Assembly (NCBI RefSeq): GCF_009176545.1
Contig: NZ_VTOJ01000001.1
Span: 992,001 to 1,056,000 of the forward strand
Origin: Salinigranum salinum
Lineage (GTDB): Archaea > Halobacteriota > Halobacteria > Halobacteriales > Haloferacaceae
Length of the DNA: 64,000 nucleotides
Direction of reading: 5' to 3'
Both the position numbers and the translations under genes were made by a program. Numbering within the stretch: position 1 is the stretch's first letter; each line of letters opens with the position of its first letter. This document shows, piece by piece, positions 9,234 to 18,333 of the stretch. The notes under the pieces are model-generated. The model searched no databases. It saw nothing but the letters and a program-made list of their open reading frames with translations, and was not told the origin of the DNA.

Positions 9234-10181
9234 TCAGGCACCGGTCTGGCTGAACCCTTCGGCGAACTGTTTAGTGAAGGCGATGTAGACTAACAGCGTG
9301 GGCAACGCCGTCAGGAAGCCGGCAGCCATGATGATGCTGAAGTCCTGAACTTTACCACTCGCGATGCCAGCGAAGGCGACAGTCACCGGTCGTGCCTCCG
9401 GGCTCGAGACGATGACGAGCGCGAACAGGAGGTCGTTCCAGACGGTCGTGAACTCCAGGATCATCACGACGACGAACACCGGTTTGGAGAGCGGCAGAAT
9501 GATCCGTCGATAGATGGTTCGCATCTTCACGCCTTCGAGGCGTGCTGCCTCGATCATCTCGTCCGAGAGGTCCTTGTAGTGTGAGCGGAACAGAAGCGTC
9601 GCGAGTGGGATCCCGAACGAGATGTGGGTGATGGCAAGTTGGATGAACTCCGCCTGATGGCGGCTCGTCATGGGAAGTTCCCAGACGTTCAGCGGTCCGA
9701 GGTTCGCCAACAGGCCGACGAGGTCCACCATCTGCCAGATGATGGCTAGCGGAACGAGCACCGCCTGCAGCGGAATGAAGATGCCGATGATGAAGAGGGT
9801 GTAGATCAGGAGCTGACCTCGCCAGTCCGTAATCGTGAGCCCGAACGCGGCGAGGCTTCCGAGAACGGGCAAGATGACCATGGCCGGGATGACGAACATC
9901 GCGCTGTTTACGATCGTCGACCGAAGGAGGTCCCAGGCTTCGATCCACCCCGCCAGCGTCGTTTGGTCCGGCGGCGGCGGCGAGAACGGGAGCGTGTTCG
10001 CGAAACCCGATGCGGTCTTCAGTGACGTCATCATGGCTGCCTCCAGCGGCAGTAAGAAGAGGCCGGCCATCGTGAACAGCGTGACGTACAGCGCGATACG
10101 GCTGCGTGACAGTTCACCGGTCGCCCCGTCGCGAAGGGAGGCGAGTCGGTCGACGAGGGGAAGCGAGGTTCGCTGGCTCAT
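9234..10181 (-). CDS. Carbohydrate ABC transporter permease (MalG-type)
   Basis: A permease of 315 residues with about six membrane helices and the EAA loop EAARLEGVKMRTIYRRIILP. It resembles the second permease of CUT1 sugar importers. The start is ATG 10181, 2 bp after the upstream permease stop. An open frame continues upstream but runs over that gene. It is the last gene of the ATPase - binding protein - permease - permease group on the minus strand and forms the channel with the permease at 10184-11140. Confidence 0.92.
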   Translation of the reverse strand: MSQRTSLPLVDRLASLRDGATGELSRSRIALYVTLFTMAGLFLLPLEAAMMTSLKTASGFANTLPFSPPPPDQTTLAGWIEAWDLLRSTIVNSAMFVIPAMVILPVLGSLAAFGLTITDWRGQLLIYTLFIIGIFIPLQAVLVPLAIIWQMVDLVGLLANLGPLNVWELPMTSRHQAEFIQLAITHISFGIPLATLLFRSHYKDLSDEMIEAARLEGVKMRTIYRRIILPLSKPVFVVVMILEFTTVWNDLLFALVIVSSPEARPVTVAFAGIASGKVQDFSIIMAAGFLTALPTLLVYIAFTKQFAEGFSQTGA

Positions 10182-10183
10182 GG

Positions 10184-11140
10184 TTACAACAACTCCTGTC
10201 TGTGTTGGTAGTACAGATACGGGATCAGTGCGACGAGTACCCCGACGAGAAGTACGACGGCGATCGCCGAACCGTAGGCCCAGTTGTTCGCCGCAAACGC
10301 TTCCCGATACATCATCACGGGCAAGATGTCGGTACCGGGCCCGGGGTTCGGGCCGAACAGCACGAAGATGAAGTCGAACGCCTTGAGCGAGAAGAGCAGG
10401 AGAATCACGGTCGCCGAGAACAGCGAGGTCTTCAGTTGCGGGATGATGACCTTCAGATACCGGATCCGGATCGGGGCGCCGTCCATCCGGGCCGCCTCGT
10501 ACTGCGAACGCGGAATCTTGCGCAGGCCAGCGAGGAGGATGATCATCGCTAACCCGCTGAACTGCCAGACGAGCGCGACCATGATCGCCAGTAACTGAAC
10601 CTGTGGATCGCCCAACCAGTCGACGGCGAACACGTCGAGCCCGATGGCGCGGAGGAAGACGTTGACGACTCCGTTGCTCGTATTGAACATCCATGCCCAG
10701 AAGATCGACGTCACCACGAATGAGATGCTCATCGGAAGGAGGTATATCGTCCGGATAGTCCCCTCGAACTTGATGTCGCGGTCGACGAGGATCGCCAGTC
10801 CCATTCCGACGAGCAGACAGAGGATCGTGAAGCCGACGATGAGAACGACCGTGTTCTGGGCGGCAGTGATGAACTGCGAATCCTCGAGCATCTGCGCGTA
10901 CATACTGACCCCGAGATCGGAGTAGTCCGGGTCACCGAACCCCTCGAATTCGGTCAAAGAGAGCAAGAGATTCCAGAGAATCGAACCGTAGACGAAGACA
11001 CCGATCAGGAGTGCCGGCACGATCAGGAACGGAAGCGATCTGACGAATTCACTCCGCCGCAGCGTGGTCAGGCGTGTCTCGAGCGTATCCGCTCCCCCCC
11101 CGATAGTAGCGGTTGCGTCGGTCGAGTTCTGATCGGACAT
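10184..11140 (-). CDS. Carbohydrate ABC transporter permease (MalF-type)
   Basis: A protein of 318 residues with a cytoplasmic N-terminus and about six helices. The first is LPFLIVPALLIGVFVYGSIL, and the EAA loop is EAARMDGAPIRIRYLKVIIP. It is a typical CUT1 sugar permease and partners the permease starting at 10181. It lies 24 bp downstream of the binding-protein gene, so it is co-transcribed with it. Confidence 0.92.
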   Translation of the reverse strand: MSDQNSTDATATIGGGADTLETRLTTLRRSEFVRSLPFLIVPALLIGVFVYGSILWNLLLSLTEFEGFGDPDYSDLGVSMYAQMLEDSQFITAAQNTVVLIVGFTILCLLVGMGLAILVDRDIKFEGTIRTIYLLPMSISFVVTSIFWAWMFNTSNGVVNVFLRAIGLDVFAVDWLGDPQVQLLAIMVALVWQFSGLAMIILLAGLRKIPRSQYEAARMDGAPIRIRYLKVIIPQLKTSLFSATVILLLFSLKAFDFIFVLFGPNPGPGTDILPVMMYREAFAANNWAYGSAIAVVLLVGVLVALIPYLYYQHRQELL

Positions 11141-11164
11141 GAATGATGGGCCCTTCGATGAGTG

Positions 11165-12502
11165 TTACACTTCGAAGGCTTCGACGATCCCGTTGTACCC
11201 TTTCTCGACGTCGTACGACCCTTTGAACGTGGAGAAGACGTCGTACATGTTGGTCTTGATCTGGGGGACGACGACGTTATTGTGTGCAATCGTACCGTTC
11301 AGATTGCTCGCGTTCAGGAAGTCTTCGTACTGGGATTTCTGATGGGCGTTGAACGAGAACTCGTCGTCGTCCATCGGCGCGTCCTTCCGACACGGCACGC
11401 CACCCTTGATCGAGTTGAAACGGATCTGTGCTTCCTTGGTCCCTGCGTACCGCAGCCATCTGATCGTCGACTCGGGCGCGGGGTTGTTCGCTGGGTACAT
11501 GAACGAGGCGGCCTGTCCCAAGAACGCGTCGCCGCTGCCCGGGAACGGGACGTGCTGCCACTGTTCGTCGTACTCGAAGCCCTCTGCACGATTGAAGTTC
11601 CCGACGGCCCAGTCACCTTGGTGGTAGAAGGCGGCCTCACCGGCGATCAACGTGCTCGCCGACTCGTTGAAACTGATCGATCCGGCGTCCTCGTTGAAGA
11701 ACTGGCGGTAATCCTTGTACACTTCGAGGGCACCCTTGATCTCCCCCTCGATACTCTCGATGTCGCCGTCGAGATACGTCGTGTAGACGTCGTAGCCGTA
11801 CTCGCCGAGGAGGATCGTCTCCCACAGCTGGAAGACCGTCCACGAACCCTTCGAGGACTGGGCCATCCCGACAGCGTCCGTTTCGCTCTGGACCTGTTCC
11901 ATCGCCGCCACCAGGTCGCTCGGGGCGGAGATACTCGACGGATCCACACCCGCCTCCTCGACGATCTCGACGTTGTAGAAGAGGTTGTTGAGTCGATTGA
12001 ACTCGATCGGAACGCCGATGTGGCCGATTCCCTCGAAGCGATGCAACCGATCAATGTACTCCGGGAAGACTTCTGAGAAGTTGCCCTGTTCCCAGACGGA
12101 GTCCGTGACCGAGGCCAGCAACCCGGCCTCCGCGAACGGTGCTAGATCGTTCCCCGGGAAGAAGCCCCACGTCCCGGGTGGATTGTCGTTGAACAGCCGG
12201 GTGTCGAGGGCGGTCGCGAGGCCCGTCCCCGCACCACCGGGGTTGTCGTTGATTTTCGTCGGGACGTCGGGGTACTCCTCTTTGAACCCGTTGTGGAGGG
12301 CTTCGAACGCAGCGGCGCCGTCTTCGCCCGTCCACGCGATCATAATCTCGAGCTCGTTGAATTCGGTCTCTCCCGACGACGACGATGTGGACGTCGATGT
12401 CGATCCGCCACCACCGGACGAACCGCTGCTCCCTGAACAGCCAGCCAGTGCCGCGGCCAGACCGGTACCTGCGGCCGTTACGTACCTCCGCCTCGATATC
12501 AT
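11165..12502 (-). CDS. Extracellular sugar-binding lipoprotein of ABC importer
   Basis: The protein has 445 residues. Its N-terminus is MISRRRYVTAAGTGLAAALAGC, a twin-arginine signal with a lipobox (LAGC). A Ser/Gly-rich linker follows, then a family-1 solute-binding domain (EIMIAWTGEDGAAAFEALH...). It is thus exported folded by Tat and lipid-anchored outside the cell, delivering sugar to the permeases. The start is taken at 12502, because a TATA-like ATTTAAGC lies 24-31 nt upstream; in-frame codons further upstream fall in or before that box. It probably has its own promoter in addition to read-through from the ATPase gene. Confidence 0.92.
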   Translation of the reverse strand: MISRRRYVTAAGTGLAAALAGCSGSSGSSGGGGSTSTSTSSSSGETEFNELEIMIAWTGEDGAAAFEALHNGFKEEYPDVPTKINDNPGGAGTGLATALDTRLFNDNPPGTWGFFPGNDLAPFAEAGLLASVTDSVWEQGNFSEVFPEYIDRLHRFEGIGHIGVPIEFNRLNNLFYNVEIVEEAGVDPSSISAPSDLVAAMEQVQSETDAVGMAQSSKGSWTVFQLWETILLGEYGYDVYTTYLDGDIESIEGEIKGALEVYKDYRQFFNEDAGSISFNESASTLIAGEAAFYHQGDWAVGNFNRAEGFEYDEQWQHVPFPGSGDAFLGQAASFMYPANNPAPESTIRWLRYAGTKEAQIRFNSIKGGVPCRKDAPMDDDEFSFNAHQKSQYEDFLNASNLNGTIAHNNVVVPQIKTNMYDVFSTFKGSYDVEKGYNGIVEAFEV

Positions 12503-12525
12503 GATCGAACGTGTAAGTCCCACTT

Positions 12526-12533
12526 GCTTAAAT
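12526..12533 (-). promoter_or_regulatory. TATA-like box of binding-protein gene
   Basis: The minus strand reads ATTTAAGC, 24-31 nt upstream of the ATG at 12502. It supports a leaderless message and decides against the upstream in-frame start at 12550. Confidence 0.5.
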
Positions 12534-12636
12534 CTTTTCATGAGACGCACGGTACGGAAGAGATTCCGCAGAGACGACTGAACCCGAGGGCGCTGATCGG
12601 GGGATTCGAAACCAGGGGGTCGCGTAGCCGAGCAGC

Positions 12637-13788
12637 TTACGAATCCGCTTGCTGGGGGGTCCGGTGGATCTTGTCCGTGCCGTCGGCAGTCGCGTTTCGG
12701 AGTACGTCGCCAGTCCGGGCGTCGAATAGATGGATGGCCGCTTCCGATATTCGGACCGTTACCTGTTCCCCACCCGTGAACGCTGGCCGCCCCTCGACGA
12801 TCGCTGTCAGTTCGTCACTGGTTCCCGAAACGGTGACGTGGACGTTGCTCTCCCGACCGAGGTGTTCGACGACGTTCACCTCTGCGTGGAACTCGGTGGG
12901 AGCGGATGGGTCGCCATCGGAGAGCTCGACCGCTTCGGGTCGGATTCCCACGATCACCTCGCCGTGACCGCCAGCCGTGGTCAGCGACGAGTCAGTCTCA
13001 CACTCGAAGTAGGCAGACGTGATACGGCCATCGTCCAGTTCCATCTCGATGAGGTTCACGGAGGGCTCCCCGAGGAACTCGGCCACGAAGGTGTTCGAAG
13101 GCTCGTGGTAACACTCCGCCGGCGTCCCGAACTGCTGGAGGCGACCGTCTTTCAGGATCGCGATCTTGTCTCCCATCGTCATCGCCTCGGTCTGGTCGTG
13201 GGTAACGTAGACGGTCGTCGTTCCGAGCTCTTCTTGGAGTTCCTGAAGATAGGTCCGCATCTCCGCTCGCAGTTTGGCGTCGAGGTTACTGAGAGGTTCG
13301 TCCATCAGGAACGCCTTGGGATCGCGGACGATCGCACGGCCCAGCGCGACGCGCTGTTGTTGCCCACCGGATAGGTCTGCCGGTTTTCGATCGAGCAACT
13401 CCCCGATTCCCATCATCCCTGCAGCCTTCTGAATGCGTTCTTCGATGTAGTCGGCACCGTGGTCGGTCGCGTATTTCAGGCCGAATCCCATGTTCTCCCG
13501 GACGGTCATGTGCGGGTACAGCGCGTACGACTGGAACACCATGGCGATATCACGGTCCTCCGGCGGGGTGTCCGTTACTCGCTCACCTGCCAGATGTATG
13601 TCTCCATCGGTCACCGTTTCGAGGCCGGCGATACACCGCAGGGTCGTCGTCTTACCGCAACCGCTCGGCCCGACGAAGACGACGAAATCACCGTCGTCGA
13701 TCTCGAGGTCCAGTTCGTCGACGGCCACAACCGTTTCTCCGCCGTCAGGGAAATGCTTCGATAGCTTTTCGATCGTGATTGCGGCCAT
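12637..13788 (-). CDS. Sugar ABC transporter ATP-binding protein (UgpC/MalK-type)
   Basis: The protein has 383 residues. Walker A GPSGCGKTT is at 40-48, the signature LSGGQQQR at 139-146, and Walker B ends in MDEP at about 162-165. A C-terminal TOBE-type regulatory domain (GIRPEAVELSDGD) follows. It energises the importer encoded just downstream. It begins 172 bp from the divergent mannonate dehydratase gene, with a TATA-like TCATAAGTAG at 13813-13822, so the two units are probably controlled together. Confidence 0.94.
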   Translation of the reverse strand: MAAITIEKLSKHFPDGGETVVAVDELDLEIDDGDFVVFVGPSGCGKTTTLRCIAGLETVTDGDIHLAGERVTDTPPEDRDIAMVFQSYALYPHMTVRENMGFGLKYATDHGADYIEERIQKAAGMMGIGELLDRKPADLSGGQQQRVALGRAIVRDPKAFLMDEPLSNLDAKLRAEMRTYLQELQEELGTTTVYVTHDQTEAMTMGDKIAILKDGRLQQFGTPAECYHEPSNTFVAEFLGEPSVNLIEMELDDGRITSAYFECETDSSLTTAGGHGEVIVGIRPEAVELSDGDPSAPTEFHAEVNVVEHLGRESNVHVTVSGTSDELTAIVEGRPAFTGGEQVTVRISEAAIHLFDARTGDVLRNATADGTDKIHRTPQQADS

Positions 13789-13960
13789 AATACCATCTAA
13801 TCATCGAAGCCGCTACTTATGATTTTTGCACCCCGTGTCTGCATCTGTGCTGTACTCGTCCACGGGTGGCAGTTCGCCTCGACGTGTCCGATTGCTGCCC
13901 ATCGAACACCGAACTGGTATTCCCAAATGTTTTAATCGCTTGTCGAAGAATAGCTCCGGC
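13789..13960. promoter_or_regulatory. Divergent promoter region, ABC importer / mannonate dehydratase
   Basis: This 172-bp region lies between divergent starts. On the minus strand a TATA-like TCATAAGTAG (13813-13822) serves 13788. On the plus strand TTTAAT (13931-13936) serves the ATG at 13961. Both spacings suit leaderless transcripts. I saw no clear operator palindrome here. Confidence 0.45.
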
Positions 13961-15085
13961 ATGACCGGTGGTAATCGCCAGAACGGTCTACCCAGCAACG
14001 TCGACGAACTGCCAATGCGGGCGGGGCTCGGCACGTTCATGGATCCCGATCCCGACCGGCTCGAGTTCATCAAACAGATCGGGGTCGACGACATCCTCCT
14101 AAACCTCTGGGGCGCCCCGGAGGCTGGCTATCCGAACCTGCCGCTGACCGGGCAACAGGAGTGGTCCTTCCAGAACCTCGTACAACTGCGAAACCGAATC
14201 GAGGACGCCGGACTGCGCTTGGTTGCTCTCGAGAACTTCCCATACTCGTTCTACGACGACGCGATGCTGGGTGGCCCACGACAGGAAGAACAACTCGAAC
14301 ACCTCAAGAACACCGTCCGCGCAGTTGGACGGGCGGGTATTCCCTACATGGGTTACAACTGGATGCCCAATGGGGTCTGGCGGAGTTCGACGACGCACCG
14401 TCTCCGAGGTGGCGCTGAGACGAGCGCGACGAACATGGCCGACCTCGAGCAGGCACCCGACACGCACGACCGAGAGTACACGGAGGATGAGATGTGGGCG
14501 AACTACGAGCGGTTTCTCGAGCAAGTGCTGCCCGTTGCGGAGGAGGCTGGCGTGAAGCTGGCTATCCACCCCGACGACCCGCCGGTCGAGTCGCTGGGTG
14601 GCATTCCGCGCATCCTCCGGAGCTTCGAGAGTTTCAAACGAGCGATGGAACTCGTCCCCAGCGACAATCACGTCCTTCAGTTCTGCCTGGGGAACTGGTC
14701 CGCGATGGGGGCAGACCTCCCCGAGGTAATCGAGTACTTCGGCGAGCGCGACAAGCTCGGGTACGTCCACTTCCAAACGATATCGAACCCCCTGCCGGAT
14801 TTCAACGAAGTCTTCATCGATCAAGACGGCTACTACGACCCGTACGAGATAGTCGCGAAACTCGACGAGGTGGGTTTCTCCGGGATGATCATCCCGGGTC
14901 ATGTACCGAAACTGACTGGTGACGGGCAGTATCTCGACCACGACGACCGGTCGGATCTCGACGTCGAGGGGCACGGGGGGTGGAAAGAGCGCGGCCGTGC
15001 CTTCACCATCGGTTACCTCAGGTCGCTTCTCGAGACCTATGGTCGGGAGACTGGTCGGGAAACCGCGATCTATCGACCCGAGTAG
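13961..15085 (+). CDS. uxuA: Mannonate dehydratase (UxuA family)
   Basis: The protein has 374 residues. The UxuA hallmark KLAIHPDDPP lies near residues 204-213, with upstream GVDDILLNLWG, GYNWMPNG and the C-terminal FSGMIIPGHVP. UxuA converts D-mannonate to 2-keto-3-deoxygluconate with a divalent metal in a TIM barrel. The start at 13961 is chosen because a TATA-like TTTAAT is 25-30 nt upstream, although the frame stays open further up. It is divergent from an ABC importer and followed by an IclR regulator and SDRs. A different acid-sugar substrate is possible, because the family is promiscuous. Confidence 0.88.
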   Translation: MTGGNRQNGLPSNVDELPMRAGLGTFMDPDPDRLEFIKQIGVDDILLNLWGAPEAGYPNLPLTGQQEWSFQNLVQLRNRIEDAGLRLVALENFPYSFYDDAMLGGPRQEEQLEHLKNTVRAVGRAGIPYMGYNWMPNGVWRSSTTHRLRGGAETSATNMADLEQAPDTHDREYTEDEMWANYERFLEQVLPVAEEAGVKLAIHPDDPPVESLGGIPRILRSFESFKRAMELVPSDNHVLQFCLGNWSAMGADLPEVIEYFGERDKLGYVHFQTISNPLPDFNEVFIDQDGYYDPYEIVAKLDEVGFSGMIIPGHVPKLTGDGQYLDHDDRSDLDVEGHGGWKERGRAFTIGYLRSLLETYGRETGRETAIYRPE

Positions 15086-15772
15086 GACGGCGCGGGCTCG
15101 TTCACCTCGACACAGTCGTGACGGAGAACAGAGTGAGGAGGACACACGCCCTGGGCGAGGGAGCCGGCGGTGCGATGGGGCTGGAATCGGATCCGTCCAC
15201 GAACCTCGGTTCAGTGGTGGACCACACGGATTCGTGGCCGCCGCTGGCGTTCGGTTCGACGACTCCGAGAGAATCTGGCCGGATCGGTTATTCGGGATCT
15301 GTTTCCGCCATTGTCGGGGCTGTTCCAACGATAGCGGAATTAAGAGTCCTCTGTTCGAGATAATTCCACGGTGACTGGAATCAGGGGTGGTATTATCCCT
15401 CATTAGAGGAGGAGGACCGCGACTCCGATCGGTGTGTGGTGTCGATTCTCGACGGTCTTTCGATGAGACTGTGGCCCAGCCCTGTCACACGAGGCCTCCC
15501 TTCGATCAGGAACCGGAGTGTTCGAGCAAAATCATTACACGAGTACGTCTGTAATTTTATGTGGTATGTCGCCTCACGACATGGGATCCGTTCGTAGGTA
15601 GCAGATCAACGATAATCCATGAAGGACAAAACTCAAAACCAATATTCCGATATTAGAAAAACTAAAGAACTCTAATCCAATAATAGCGAATCTAAATTTC
15701 GTTTTCCACAATAGTTAGATACACTGCGCATCGGAGAGCCACATTTATATATCTCCTCCACAGTCACGTCCC
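15086..15772. other. Intergenic region, no gene seen
   Basis: This region of 687 bp is G+C-rich up to about 15500 and then strikingly AT-rich (15520-15760), ending in the TATA-like box TTTATATA (15744-15751) of the IclR gene. I found no convincing open frame and no clear strong palindrome. Confidence 0.5.
15744..15751 (+). promoter_or_regulatory. TATA box of IclR-family gene
   Basis: TTTATATA lies 22-29 nt before the ATG at 15773, a strong archaeal TATA consensus at leaderless spacing. Confidence 0.6.
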
Positions 15773-16537
15773 ATGGCTGGTGAGCAGGCGACAGGCAATT
15801 CGATACAGTCTCTCGAACGCGCATTCGAGATCTTTCGGACACTTCAGGAACAGCAACCACTGACGCTGACGGAACTGTCGCACGCCCTCGATCTCCCGAC
15901 GAGTACCGCCCACGTGTACTTGAAGACGCTCGAGGGTGGCGGTTTCGTCGTCAAGGAAGGGCGACACTACTACAATAGCCTCAAATTCCTCGAATATGGC
16001 GGTCACGTCCGCCAGCGATACGAGCTATTCCACGCCTCTCGGCACGTCATGACGGAACTCGCTCTCCAGACCGGCGAGCGTGTCGGTCTCGGGGTCGAAG
16101 AGAACGGGAAGCGCGTCATGATCGCCATCCGAGACGGAAAGAACGCGATCAGCGACAACGTCCCGGTCGGCGAATCGACGGAGATGCACTGGACGGGACT
16201 CGGAAAGTGCATCTTGGCGAACCTCCCTGAAGAGCGTCGCGACGAGATCATCGAATCGAGCGAGTTGCCTCGGGCAACGCCAAACACGATCACGGATCCG
16301 ACAGCCCTTCGCGAGGAACTCGCTACGATCCGAGACCGGGGGTACGCGGTCGAGAACGAGGAACGTCGGAAGGGGATCCGCGGGCTAGACGTGCCCATTC
16401 TCGTCAGCGACGGCGAGGTCCTCGGTGCGATCGGTCTGACCGCTCCGGTCAATCGGTTCGACGCGTCCCGGATCTCCGAATACCTCGAACTCCTCCAGGA
16501 CAAGGCTAACGTAATCCGATTGAAGACGATTTACTGA
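15773..16537 (+). CDS. IclR family transcriptional regulator (copy 1)
   Basis: The protein has 254 residues. An N-terminal winged helix-turn-helix (about 10-65: SLERAFEIFRTL, LSHALDLPTSTAHVYLKTLE) is followed by an IclR effector domain (about 75-250) with GERVGLGVEENG and WTGLGKCILANLP. IclR proteins bind palindromes at catabolic promoters and sense small sugar or aromatic metabolites. The position between uxuA and two SDR genes suggests it controls this locus. The palindrome at 16613-16627 just downstream is a candidate target. The start is supported by the TATA box. Confidence 0.92.
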   Translation: MAGEQATGNSIQSLERAFEIFRTLQEQQPLTLTELSHALDLPTSTAHVYLKTLEGGGFVVKEGRHYYNSLKFLEYGGHVRQRYELFHASRHVMTELALQTGERVGLGVEENGKRVMIAIRDGKNAISDNVPVGESTEMHWTGLGKCILANLPEERRDEIIESSELPRATPNTITDPTALREELATIRDRGYAVENEERRKGIRGLDVPILVSDGEVLGAIGLTAPVNRFDASRISEYLELLQDKANVIRLKTIY

Positions 16538-16612
16538 GCCGGATGTGCTCGCGTCGTTCCTCGGGAGGGCGTGCGTTTTCGCCCGCGGACCGGACACTCA
16601 ACGATAGCGTCT

Positions 16613-16627
16613 GCTGGTTTGACCAGC
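16613..16627. promoter_or_regulatory. Candidate operator palindrome GCTGGTTTGACCAGC
   Basis: Perfect 6-bp arms (GCTGGT/ACCAGC) around a 3-nt centre lie between the IclR gene and the SDR gene starting at 16775. The GGT-N3-ACC core is shared with the palindrome at the second IclR promoter (47736-47754). A regulator binding site is inferred from that. A TATA-like GTTTAAC follows near 16736. Confidence 0.4.
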
Positions 16628-16774
16628 CTCATCGACCGGAATCGTGTCGACTGACTCACCGCACATCCCTCACTCACGCCAGGAGAACCTCCACGACACC
16701 AGCTGTCGGGAGACCCGAAAACGGCTCGTGCGAACGTTTAACAGACAGCCACCCATCTGTTGCCCACGAACCTC

Positions 16775-17560
16775 ATGAGTAGAACGCGCCATGCGGATCG
16801 GACCGTGATCGTCACCGGTGCATCCAGTGGGATCGGTCGAAGAATCGCCCAACAGTTCGGCCGCGAGGGAGCGAACGTCGTCTGTGCGTCACGGAGCAAC
16901 GAACCCAAACAGGGAAAATATCACGATGCTGATGTATCTGTTCCCACCGAGGAGTACATCAAGACGGAGACGGACGGTGACGCGACGTTCGTCTCGACGG
17001 ATGTGTCGGATCCAGATACCGTGCGGAATCTGATCGACGAAACCGTCGACATGTACGACGGCATCGACGTGTTGGTCAACAACGCCGGCATCTCCGTAGC
17101 GGGCGACTCTCAGTCGACGTCTATCGAGGACTGGCGGAGGATGATCGGGGTCGACCTCGACGGGACGTTCTTCTGCTGCAAGTTCGCCATCCCCTACCTC
17201 AAAGCATCCGAAGGACATATCGTGAACATCGCTTCGGTCAACGCCACCGAAGGCGGTTCAGGTCCGGCGTACGCAGCGGCCAACGCTGGCCAGGTCAACC
17301 TGACCCGAGACCTCGCCACCGAACTCGGCGCGGACAGCGTGAACGTCAACTGTGTATCCCCAGGATATATCAAAACGCCAATACAGGACTACCAAACAGA
17401 GGAGAGCATCCAGGTGAGTCGCGAACAGACGCTTCTCCCAGAACTTGGCGAACCCGAAGAGGTCGCGTCGGTGGTCACGTTTCTCGCGAGCGAGGAGGCC
17501 AGTTACATCCACGGTGCGGACATCTACGTTGATGGTGGCTGGGCTGCTCACCGTGTTTGA
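16775..17560 (+). CDS. SDR family oxidoreductase with atypical active site (YxxxN)
   Basis: The protein has 261 residues of Rossmann fold. The NAD(P)-binding TGASSGIG is near the N-terminus (residues 13-20), DVLVNNAG follows, and the C-terminal region has HGADIYVDGGW. The usual catalytic YxxxK reads YAAAN: Tyr166 is present, but the position of the Lys holds Asn170. An insertion with PKQGKYHDADVSVPTEEY after beta-3 is also unusual. It probably descends from a sugar or 2-keto-3-deoxy-acid dehydrogenase; whether it still oxidises is uncertain. The start is ATG 16775; a TTG at 16760 is possible but weaker. Confidence 0.85.
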   Translation: MSRTRHADRTVIVTGASSGIGRRIAQQFGREGANVVCASRSNEPKQGKYHDADVSVPTEEYIKTETDGDATFVSTDVSDPDTVRNLIDETVDMYDGIDVLVNNAGISVAGDSQSTSIEDWRRMIGVDLDGTFFCCKFAIPYLKASEGHIVNIASVNATEGGSGPAYAAANAGQVNLTRDLATELGADSVNVNCVSPGYIKTPIQDYQTEESIQVSREQTLLPELGEPEEVASVVTFLASEEASYIHGADIYVDGGWAAHRV

Positions 17561-18333
17561 TCACTCAGTGGAACAGAAGTTGATGGCGACAGCGTCTGGC
17601 ACGACTCCGTCGCGACTGACCGAGACCAGCTAGTGACATCCACGCTGGAGGACTCAGCGCGATGAACTCGTCCGCGGATATCCAGCGGTGAGTTCGAGTG
17701 ACGATCGCACTCGAAACTCCATATTTACCATATCACTGATACTGATTGATTAAGTGATTGATCCGGGACGATCGTGCATTCTGAGCAGGACTACCCTCGT
17801 ATTTTGTATGCGATATCGCTCCGTGATCCCTGCTCGACACTGCTCTCTCCGTCTCGCGAAACTCTGTCGACAGACTGGATCAGTCTCTGGCCAGAACGAA
17901 GCACGCTTGACTCCCGATAACCGACATCACCTCCGATCTCGGGGCGTGTCGCCATGGCTCTCGCAACACCACTAAAATTATATGATATTTGATGTTCTTT
18001 CAAAATTTCCCGTTCTCGAATACGTTCTCATATTATGGCTGCCGATCGGAGACTCGTGGTCGGACAGCGATGGCTTCGAGCCACGATCCCGCTGGCCGAC
18101 CCGTGAGGCGACCCGGAACGTTCTGCCATAGATGCTCGAATTTTTCGTCGGTGGTCTCGACTCGACGATACCGATCACGAGACGGCACCCACGCCCGTGT
18201 CGTCGTCACCAGCCAGATCGACTGCCCGGTGTCTGTCGACATCGGCCACGGGGTTTCACCCCATGCGTGGCGTGTCTCCCACGGATTCCTGCCCATCCCA
18301 AAGGTAATCTGCGTGCACTCCGAATTCGCTCCG
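17561..18333. other. Intergenic region, no gene seen
   Basis: This region of 773 bp is AT-rich around 17725-17750 and 17980-18040. A minus-strand frame at 18033-18431 looks weakly protein-like (Trp-rich) but overlaps the start of the next SDR gene and has no recognisable motif. I call no gene. A weak TATA-like GGTAATC near 18303 may serve 18334. Confidence 0.4.
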
